A DNA stretch of 64,000 bases from Pararge aegeria (Eukaryota; Arthropoda; Insecta; Lepidoptera; Nymphalidae). The notes under the pieces were generated by a model. It ran no database searches. It was not told where the DNA came from and saw only the letters and a list, made by a program, of their open reading frames with translations. Location: the NCBI RefSeq assembly GCF_905163445.1, contig NC_053200.1, positions 10,540,001 through 10,604,000 of the forward strand, given 5' to 3'. Position numbers and translations under genes: made by a program. This document shows positions 55,061-64,000 of the stretch, piece by piece. The number at the start of each line of letters is the position of its first letter. The first letter of the stretch is position 1.

Positions 55061-55434
55061 TGTGACAAATCACGAAACACTGTTAAATAAAAATTGTTAG
55101 TTCGCGTATCGAGCTATTGAGGCCGAATCAATTCACATTCTTGTTAAGTGCATCTTCTTGAGGCGGGCTTGTGTTCGAAACATCTCCAATTAATTTCAAG
55201 CGCCCCCTGATGCTGAGGGGCATATTGATTGAAAAAATTTCATACGTCATATTCATACTAAGGGTCAGCGTATACTGAGCGGTAAACTGCGCAAGCATTG
55301 TCGAGCATTTCCTCCACAGGTATTGTCCTTAACATATTAGATTTGTAATTATGTAAGTATATAGGTTCAATGGATTAGCCAGCTACCATACTAGACTGTA
55401 TCATCATTTATCACGATGAGTTTTTAGTCAAGTC

Positions 55435-55625
55435 ATCATCATCATCGTCATCATTTCGACCCATTACTGGCCCACTAAGGTAGTCCACCAAGCTGGCCAA
55501 GTGTGGATTGGTAGACTTCACACGCCTTTGTGATCGTTATGGAGAACCCTCAGGCATGCAGATTTAAACAAGATGTTTTCCTTCACTGTCTACCATACTA
55601 CGGCCTAAACCCAATTCATTGTAAG
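55435..55625 (-). repeat. SINE C, partial
   Basis: CCCATTACTGGCCCACTAAG, GTAGTCCACCAAGCTGGCCA, AGTGTGGATTGGTAGACTTC and ATGGAGAACCCTCAGGCATG. Confidence 0.65.
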
Positions 55626-56542
55626 AGCAGACCCGCACCCTGAAGTGGCTCGACAAAATTGGGTTCATTTGATGACGATGATTAACAATAAAATAAAAAC
55701 AGTATACAATTATATTAAGTTACGTACTTGCTTATGAGTTTTAGATGTCAATAATAATCTCTTTCAAATAACGCATTTGGGAAAAGTGTTCTATTCCGAT
55801 GTCGGTAATGTTTCATTTGATTATACTCCACGCCAAATATTTACCGCTCTTCAGGGAAATCATTATACTAAGCCCGAACTAGATTGGTTTCACTATTTGC
55901 AGCGAAAATATGAATGAAATTTAAAAAAATTCTCACATTTGAAATTATTATTTTCATAGTTTTATTAAACTATGCTTGCTTTGGTATTTAATTTGGATGC
56001 AAATCATAATCTTGCCTTTATCCTAATTTAGTGTTTGAACTTTGAACAAAGACGAAGGTACTGGACTGTGTCTACTCACGTAAATAAAAATCTTAAAACT
56101 ATGACAATCTTGTGTCAAAGTTGCTACAGATTGGCTTTCAACCTGTATTAAAATTTTATAACGTTTAAGCTACTAACTTACGCCCATGGCCGAAGCCAGA
56201 ACAGACTAGATGAAATTCGAATATCATAATTTTCCAACTCCCTCGAAATAGAACCCGGAACCTCCAACTTCAAACTACAGATGTAACAGCACTAAATCGT
56301 CAAAAAATAAATTACGAATATGCTTCTAACTTGTAAGAAAGAAAGAACCCACAAACTTAATTAATAAAACTCCAACACTGACTGATAGACAAAGCTTTAA
56401 TTTTATAAGAAGAACTAAAAGCATGAAATATTCTACAGAACGTAAGCGAGAACTGATAAAATTATTTTGAAAATTTTAATGGGTTCTCAATGGGGTTGGA
56501 ATCCTTTAGGTTTCTAGACAAAACGACGCATATATATTATAT
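55626..56542. other. AT-rich non-coding stretch
   Basis: Nothing recognised. Confidence 0.35.
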
Positions 56543-56800
56543 TGACGGCCGATTGGCGCCGTGGGCAGCGACCCTGCTTTCTGAGTCCAAGCCGTGGGTT
56601 CGATTCCCACAACTGGAAAATGTTTGTGTGATGGACATTAATGTTTTTCAGTGTCTGGGTGTTTATATGTATATTATAAGTATTTATGTATATTATTCAT
56701 AAAAATATTCATCAGTTATCTTAGTACCCATAACACAAGCTACGCTTACTTTAGGACTAGATCGCGGTGTGTATTGTCGTAGTATATTTATTTGTTTATT
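56543..56800 (+). repeat. SINE A, copy 2
   Basis: Degenerate A box (GATTGGCGCCGTGGGCAG), B box GGTTCGATTCC, and the same body as the copy at 15121 but with a longer internal stretch (AAAATGTTTGTGTGATGGAC). Confidence 0.8.
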
Positions 56801-57894
56801 TTATATTATGTCAACTAGCGGACAATATCCTGTCGCAGACCTCGTTTAAAAACATCTGGATCTCAAAAATAACGCACTCTATTTCCGGCTTTAAATATAG
56901 CATATATTATATATGCATATACATACTTACAATAGATACGTATTTATTTATCAAAATCAGTCTAGTCCTTTAATAGCAGAATTAATAATATCACACGCAC
57001 AGCTAAATGAAACATAATGTAAAGATAACTAAGAGCTTTTCCACGGATCAGATAGAATTACGCATCTGTAGGAAAGTATCAAAGTTAAATTCAAAGGAAT
57101 TTCTCTTGAGGAGTTAAATTTTCGGACACTTGGCAAACTGGGCAAAAAGATTTATTTTCTGGGCATTTTTTTATACTTTTATAACGAATGTGTTAATAGA
57201 TAACACATTAATTATATAATATAAAAAAATGCAGTAAGCAGGAGAATTTTTCAATATGCGATGGATACTTCTGTTGCCTATGTTGCCTATCAAAGGCTTT
57301 GTATTATAAATTAATTTAGATTTAAGTAAGTTTTTTAATTTTGATTAAAATAATTTTCTAACGAATAGCAGAGATCTTTGTACACGGGTTGGCACAATCG
57401 ATACACGCAAAAACCTCTAAATCTTCATCAAGTGTTGTTTCAGTATAAGCGGTAACCTTGATGTTTAAACAATGGATCAAAACCCGGGTACAAAGCCCTG
57501 GACATCAGGTGCTGAGCTGAAGTGGCCTTGTCTCGAGCGCTCTTGAAGCAATGCCGACGTCGCCGTCTAAATTTTTTCCCCTTATATTCACATTTTGATT
57601 TTTGATACAATATTTTTTAAAGTACCTACAAATGTTACATTTCGATCTTGACTTAACCTTTTTTAACCTTTTTCATGATTACAACAGGGTTTTAACATAT
57701 GCATCATCATCATCACATCAACTCTTACGCACCGAGTAGAACTTATTTCTACTCGGTGCACAGATAGCCTATATGTAAAGATATAACTAGGCATCCCGTT
57801 ACAAACCGTTTGAAAGATACTGTTTTGTGATGACTTTAAACAGCATAAAAATCAGGCACTCTTGATTCAGCAAACATGCCAGAGGCACTGTGGT
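56801..57894. other. AT-rich non-coding stretch with one hairpin
   Basis: No gene. A perfect 13-bp stem (GCACCGAGTAGAA / TTCTACTCGGTGC, 57729-57741 and 57747-57759) has a 5-nt loop. Confidence 0.45.
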
Positions 57895-58292
57895 ATCTAG
57901 GTAAAGGCCGTAGTCCATCACGCTGGCCCAGTGCGGATTGGTGGACTTCACACGCCTTTGAGAACATTTGGAACCCTCGTAGCTTTAGTTCTAAGTTGAC
58001 GAATTTAGTTATTGCTATTAACTCACTTCTATGTGATATTTTATCATGTAATGTACGTATCAAAAGTGCCATCTATGTGTCTTTTTGAATAAAGAAATAT
58101 AATTTGACTTTGACATTATTGAGAACTCTCAGGCTTGCAGGTTTCCTCACGATGTTTTCGATACAATACAATACTTATATACGCTACTTATTACACGATA
58201 ACTTAGAAAAGTTAGAGGATTGGGATTTGAACTCGGCCCACCAAAATTAAAGCCGATGTCCTAGCCACTGCGCTATCACCGCTACGCTATGG
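57895..58292 (-). repeat. SINE C interrupted by a nested insertion
   Basis: Left part AAGGCCGTAGTCCATCACGC, TGGCCCAGTGCGGATTGGTG; right part AGAACTCTCAGGCTTGCAGG to the tRNA-like head (CCACTGCGCTATCACCGC). The two parts are separated by 57969-58112. Confidence 0.75.
57969..58112 (+). mobile_element. 144-bp retroposon nested in SINE C
   Basis: Inserted between two ACATT copies (57964-57968 and 58113-58117), the probable target duplication. It ends TTTTTGAATAAAGAAATATA ATTTGACTTTG, a poly(A)-signal and simple-repeat tail as in LINE 3' ends, and starts GAACCCTCGTAGCTTTAG. Severely 5'-truncated. Confidence 0.65.
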
Positions 58293-58829
58293 GATATATC
58301 TAAAGCAAATAAAACGCCGATGGAATCACGGTGATCAATCAATCGATTCACATCTCAATCTCAATTCAATCGAACACGGTCAATGTTAGATGTGTCTCTT
58401 TCCTTTAGAAACGTATTTACTTAGGTTAGTTAGAAAGCTTATTAATTAATAAATCATGTACTACACTGTCCTTGGAGTGGAATGTAAGTAAGAGCATACT
58501 ATTGTATAAGATAAGCCATCAACGTGCATGCATCGATGACATTGCTAGTTAATTTAAGTTAATTGCATTGTCACGAATAGGTCGTGATAACATATAGTAG
58601 ATTTGTACAGCTTTAATTTACGTATATATTATCAGATAAGTTATACATCCGCCGCTTCAGCTCCAAAAAATATTATAATTAATCTACAATTACATGTTTG
58701 AATGTTTTATTTTTATTATTTTCATTTTATTTAAACCCTTCTCATTGTGGGAGGAAACTCGTGCCCTGTGGTGATGATTCCTGGTGATGGTACTGTCATT
58801 TATGTATAAAATGACAGTTGTTTATTATT

Positions 58830-59045
58830 TCTGGTAAGTTTCTCCGGCTTTGGCCGTGGCTAGTTACTCTACCGACAAAGACATGCCGCTAAGCGATTTA
58901 GTGTTTCGGTGCGATGTCGTGTAGAATTCGTTTAGGGGGTATGACTACCATATTCCCTAACAGGTTAGCCCGCTATCATCTTAGACTGCATCATCACTTT
59001 CTACCAGCTGAGATTGCAGTCTAACATGTAGTGGAATTAAAAAAG
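58830..59045 (+). repeat. SINE B, partial
   Basis: TTTCTCCGGCTTTGGCCGTG, GACATGCCGCTAAGCGATTT, GTTTCGGTGCGATGTCG, CAGGTTAGCCCGCTATCATC and TGAGATTGCAGTCTAACATG. Confidence 0.75.
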
Positions 59046-59524
59046 AGATTGTTCCAGCTTTGTTCAAAATCATCAATTTAGCTTGAAAAATTAATAAGTA
59101 AAAGGACCGGAATTTCAACAGGAAAAGCCACGGGCAAAATCTTGTTAGGGGCTCAGTATGAAAGCTTTTCAATCCATTACATAAAGGAAATATATAGCCT
59201 TTAAGTCGCAATTTTACGACGTAGCTCATTCCTTTATCAATTGAGATTTATCGATTGAATAATCTTACTCTTTAAACAAAGCTATCGTCGTGACATAACC
59301 GGATAAGATTTCAGAACGTTGCAAAATAAAATGCGACCTAAATGCTATGTGGCCACTTCTTACACATAAAACTATTTACACTTCTTTGTACAATTCTTAG
59401 TTTGCTTTAAAATAAAACAACCAAAATAATCAGGTATTCAGAGCCTTTGGTATTTACTCTGCGTATAAGAACTTAGGCTAGTATTAAGTAATAAATTTAC
59501 ATAGTTTCGGGTCGTAATAGCCAG

Positions 59525-59875
59525 GAACGCATCATCATCATCGTCGTCGTCATCAACCCATCACCGGCCTTTTACAGTCAAAAGGTCTACTCTCAGAATG
59601 AGAAGGGTTTAGGCCGTAGGCGGCCGTATCCGCATTTGATGATCCGCGTGGTGGACCACGCAGGTCAAATGCGGATTGATAGACTTCAGACACCTTTGTG
59701 AACGTTATGGAGATCTCACAGGCACGCAGGTTTTCTCGCGATGTTTTTCTTTACCATTTACGCAATTCATATTTAGATTGCTTAATTTAAAAACGCTGAT
59801 AAAAATTATAGGCGTGTGCCGCAGATATAACTCGGTCTCCATGAATGACAGGCCGAAGCCCTAACTAACCATTAT
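59525..59875 (-). repeat. SINE C with an internal compound hairpin
   Basis: Family core present (AGAATGAGAAGGGTTTAGGC, CAAATGCGGATTGATAGACT, GTTATGGAGATCTCACAGGC), with a head remnant near 59845. Extra sequence at 59628-59676 forms a nested hairpin. Confidence 0.7.
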
Positions 59876-59949
59876 TGCATAATAAAGGGTATTCATCATT
59901 TTCTTTAAGGTAGGACGTATGCAACGACTAAATGAAAATTGAAATTATA

Positions 59950-60410
59950 CTTCACGGGCTTTAGAAATATATTATGTACCGTCTCTGAGACTTATCTGTA
60001 AAACCGAAAACCATACAGTTTTGACTAAACCACTGCCATAGTTTCTTACTGAAATTAATCTGATACACCCCTAACCACACATGCAAAATCAAAATCATGT
60101 GATTCCTGTCACTTTATTAGGTACGCGTCGCGTAGCGTAGGTACTGTCCGGTCGGTACGGCCTTTTATCTTCAATAGGGATCTCATAAGCAAACACTGAA
60201 CCGATGGACGTTGGGGTCTTAAGGTGCTGGAATGGCGACCCCGCACCGGTAAACGCAGCGGAAACACTGAGAATGTTTTGAATTCGTTTGTATGGTAAAA
60301 TTAATATGCTTCCTTGGATTTAATACTTTTACATTTGATTGCTTATGAAATATACTTATGTATCCTAAAATATTATTTCGTGATTCGGTTACACGTTTTA
60401 TAAGCACAAA
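59950..60410 (+). repeat. Dispersed repeat E, copy 2
   Basis: ACCGTCTCTGAGACTTATCT, CACTGCCATAGTTTCTTACT, TGTCACTTTATTAGGTACGC GTCGCGTAG and GATTCGGTTACACGTTTTAT correspond in order to 6176-6540. Confidence 0.7.
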
Positions 60411-61924
60411 GACGTACAAATTACAATTTAATGTTAAATTATTTGAGTTAGTTGTTTCGAAATCATTTCTGAACGGATTAAAAAAAATCCTTTTAATGCG
60501 CGATGCACCATAAACTAACCGCACCATGTGGTGTATTCTCAGCGATTACGTGTTCGCAGAAAGCAGTTTGATCTAAGCGATTTGATTAACATACTCTCCA
60601 ATCGGTGCACAGCCTACATACCAGCACTATTACGGGGTGGTACGAGTTTATGTTTCTAGACGTCGTCGCTAGCTTACAATGGCTCATAAAAGGAGTATTC
60701 CGTGCCTTGCTTTAAGTAACTACACTTGTTTTGTTGGAAAACAACGGCACAGTACCTTTACTATACATTTTGCACGCTTACAATCGTTTTGAATTACGAG
60801 TACATTTAAATTGAATTTCAAATTATTCATGTAGGCCTATCACGGGGGTAACATGGGTTTAAGAAGAATTTGCTTCTAAAAGCTTAATTACAACTCATAT
60901 GGGATAGTTCTAAATCTAATTTAGATAACTGATGCTTTAAGTTATAGAACAGATTGGACGTAAGTGGATTATGATAGTGGTCGAGTGAGAGGATTATTCC
61001 AACATCGGTATTCCAGATTCAACCGTCCCACTAATTCCTCTAATCTAGGCTGTCAAAAACTTCTATCGATATATTCAGTTGAATGAAAAACGACGAAAAC
61101 GCGCTCCCAACAATTTTAGTAGAAAAACAGAGGAGGTTATATGACCACGTTTATACCTGCGATTTCTAACTAACTTCCCGATAAATTACGATATTCCTAA
61201 GATGAAGATTTCGAAATTTAAACCGTAGCTAAGTGTCGCATGACAATTAAGGAAATTAAAAAAAAGTGATAAACATGATCTTCCGTATAACCTACACAAT
61301 ATTTATTTAAGACTATTGCTTCAATCGATGTGATAGCTTATCTGAAATTGCTCAGGCGGGTTATTTAGTTGTTGAAAAATAAGCCGTTAGTTAAGTAAAT
61401 TTTATAAATGCTATTTTTACTTGGCATGTGTTTGAATGCGATCTGACCTTATGATAATAACACACTGTACCGTCTACAAAGATCGAAACGCGGATAACTA
61501 TTCAAGTTTTAGCTCAAGAAGTCAGCTCCTAACAAAGGAAACGCAAAGATCCAAGCTGATATTGGAAAATTAATTTCCACGCTCGCTTAACTGGGTATAG
61601 AGTCAAGGACTTTATGTTTGCTAAGTTCCTCAATATAGGTACGCAGAACTCTTGCAGAACCAATATACGCCTTTCATGATTTCTGGATGCCTCTTATAGG
61701 GATTTCTACACTCCACTCCCACACTTGGTCTCTTGTTTGTTTGTCCTGGTTATGCAATGCGACTGGTTTATCGTTAACTCTCCTCCGAGCGAGGGTTCTG
61801 CTAATATTGTAGGATCGCTATTTTATCTGGTTCACCCCATTTATTTACGCCGTCTCTAACACTCTTGCTTCGAAACAATTTCGTCAAGAATTATTTCACT
61901 ACAAATTAGACTATGGCTGCAATT
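60411..61924. other. AT-rich non-coding stretch
   Basis: No gene, known repeat or strong structure recognised. Confidence 0.35.
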
Positions 61925-62160
61925 TACCCTGGATGTAAGTGATGATGCAGTCCAAGATGGTAACGGGCTAACCTGCTAGCAGTTATATTAAACACATGCC
62001 CCTAATGGGATATTGCGTCGTACCGCAACACTAAATTGCTCGGCGGTACGCGTTTGCTGGAAGAGTCAAGCCTCTCACCAGACCAGACCAGAGAATCCAG
62101 AAATTCTAATTCCCAAAAACTGCTCCTGCTGACCGCTGCGCCAGAGTGGTCGTCAAAAGC
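61925..62160 (-). repeat. SINE B, minus copy nearly to the head
   Basis: GATGGTAACGGGCTAACCTG, GGAAGAGTCAAGCCTCTCAC, CAGACCAGACCAGAGAATCC, AAATTCTAATTCCCAAAAAC and CTGACCGCTGCGCCAGAG. Confidence 0.75.
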
Positions 62161-63072
62161 TTTGGAAGTCGCTTTGATTGTTCTAAGAATTCCTAAATAA
62201 GGTTTTGAATAATTAAAAACCAGTTAGTAGGCCAGACACTTCCGTTATGCGTAGAACCACTGGTATGGTTTCCCGTTGGGTCACTCGAGTCAGTCGAGCT
62301 TACACCAGAAGCCTAGCAGGCCGTCCAGGTGGCCGAGTGCTCCAGGGAATGATGCTGAGAAGCCAAGGTATGCTGCGCATTGTTCTGCTACTTCGTTGCA
62401 TCGGAGTAAAGTTTTTGCCTTTGGTTACTTTCAGATTTGATGGAAATCTGCTATGATCAGGTATCTCAAACTGAGACGTGCTTACGTTAACTTACAGAAC
62501 CCAAGTTTTATGTTTACATTCTTCAACGTAAAACTTTTACGTCTGACACCATCAGAAACGTGGATGAAAATTGTCACAAGTGAAACGCTAACACGTGTTT
62601 CTGTTAGCTTATGAAGGTCTTCTGTCCACTTTTATTTTTAAAAGGCGTTAAGTTAATAATTACAAGATGACTCTCACTTATTATGAAGCAGCGATTTCAA
62701 AGCAAGATTGCTTTATCAATATTTAAGTGGTAGACCGTAACTCTGTGGGTAACTAGATTTTGCTTACAGCATCTTTTATGCGACCTCGACTCTTAAGGAG
62801 TGTAGTAAGCCGCAAATAAATAATTCTGATTATGTTAGACTTGCGTGTTATAAGATAATTTAACTTAGAGTTAGAGAGGTGAAACTAACATAGTTTCTAC
62901 TCTCCATTTCTAGTAGCAAATATAATATGAGCCTATAGAAGTTATGCCTCTTCGAGGTAAGTGCTTCCATCTTTTAGGTAAGATAACAATTAGAAATAAC
63001 GTGGGTATAACTATTCCACGAAATAGCCGTGAAGCCCTCAATCCTCGTTCCTCAAATATATAAAAAAAAAAA
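62161..63072. other. Non-coding stretch with an unexplained GC-richer patch
   Basis: 62245-62400 is GC-richer and open on both strands over short distances (minus strand AYLGFSASFPGALGHLDGLL). No family recognised; possibly a fragment of a transposon. Confidence 0.35.
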
Positions 63073-63358
63073 ACCTCTCAAGCAAGAACGACTGCCAGGG
63101 GAAATTTGGAAATTCATAATTTCTTAATTTTACTGGTCTGGGTCCGGCGGGAGGCTTTGGCCGTTGCTAGTTACCACCCTGTCAACAAATACATACCGTC
63201 AAGCGATTTACCGTTCCGGTGCGATGACGTAGAAACCGATTAGGGGTATGGGTTTAATGTAACCCGTTTAGCCCGATACCATCCTAGACTGTATCATCAC
63301 TGGTTACAACCATCTGAGGTTGTAGTCAAGGGCTAACTTGTAGTCGAATAAAAAAAAT
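63073..63358 (+). repeat. SINE B, nearly full length with an eroded head
   Basis: GGGAAATTTGGAAATTCATA, CTGGTCTGGGTCCGGCGGGA, TTGCTAGTTACCACCCTG, TTTACCGTTCCGGTGCGATG, GGTTGTAGTCAAGGGCTAAC and a poly(A) tail. Confidence 0.8.
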
Positions 63359-64000
63359 CAAGTTATCAACAATCCGTGTTGTCCAGATCGCAATACCAAA
63401 ATGATACGTAACGGTTTCGCTCTAATAAGCACACAGGCAATAAACTGAATGTATTTAATTAAAACTTTGCCAGTTCGGCCCTTTATTGCATATCGAGAGA
63501 CGGACTATACGTCTGTGAAATTAGTAGAACGATATTTACGAGGTAATCGAGTAATTGGCTAGAAGAAAATAACGATACATGCGTTTATCTGATAGGAATC
63601 AGCGTAATGCCAATGAACTAGGCATTTCGAAAACGTCCTTTATTAAAAATACACTAAACAAATTGTCCTTAAACAAATGTGAAGCGCTAATCAATGGAAT
63701 ACAACAAGATAGATATTTTTAATATCTGTACAGCTACAATAGTGGTTTATTGGCTGTTATGTTTTGAAGAGTTCCGTTGTCTTTCTCCGAAATCTTCATC
63801 ATCTCAGATCTAAATAAAATTTAAATGGGACCATTTCGGGTTAAACCCCGTTCGAATAGAAAAAAGGTGTGTGCGTGTAACCTCTACGCGCGATTAAAGT
63901 AAAACTATTATTATTTATTGATGAAAGATTAAAATGTTCCTGGGACTCCGCCATTTAGTTTAATATTCACTATTTCATTTTATATTATATTTAAAATTCA
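63359..64000. other. AT-rich non-coding stretch to the window edge
   Basis: No gene or repeat recognised. Confidence 0.35.

Overview
The window looks like nuclear DNA of a butterfly or moth. It is AT-rich, has spliced genes with canonical GT..AG introns, and is littered with tRNA-derived SINEs, LINE 3' ends and small inverted-repeat elements of the kinds that fill lepidopteran genomes. The ion-channel exons read very much like the insect Ih (HCN) channel. Species cannot be named from the sequence alone. No bacterial-style operons, CRISPR arrays, rRNA genes or free-standing tRNA genes are visible.

Three genes can be assembled exon by exon, with consistent reading phase at nearly every junction. 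(1) Plus strand 2254-9937: a six-exon Trnau1ap/SECp43 homologue (303 aa, two RRMs). (2) Minus strand 24999-14377: Bdp1, the TFIIIB B'' subunit, with nine clear exons plus one tentative 59-nt exon (about 828 aa, SANT domain near residues 528-572). (3) Minus strand from about 37298 to 31161: the 3' part of the Ih channel gene (S1-S6, GYG filter, C-linker, cyclic-nucleotide-binding domain, stop). The Ih N-terminal exons were not found and probably lie beyond the right edge. Genes 1 and 2 converge (tail to tail); genes 2 and 3 are co-oriented.

The most interesting gene-level observation is in the Ih intron that splits S4 from S5. An otherwise AT-rich region becomes very GC-rich (about 33600-34480). 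It holds one strong 93-nt phase-0 cassette exon (33984-34076) that would insert 31 mostly basic residues into the S4-S5 linker. A weaker 75-nt phase-0 candidate (34294-34368) starts with ATG. A second notable item is a short plus-strand frame at 51749-51904: a 51-residue peptide with a signal-peptide-like N-terminus, a TATA-like box and a TCAGT initiator upstream, and AATAAA downstream.

The rest is introns and intergenic DNA dominated by repeats: at least three SINE families, LINE tails, a 1459-bp TTAA-flanked piggyBac-like non-autonomous element inserted in a SINE (8007-9465), a five-unit degenerate array (about 39690-40440), and several hairpins, including a perfect 20-bp stem at 39454-39497. 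From 37.3 kb to 64 kb no conserved gene was recognised; this is probably a long 5' intron of Ih and/or intergenic sequence. Family assignments come from reading translated exons against remembered families; no database search was run.
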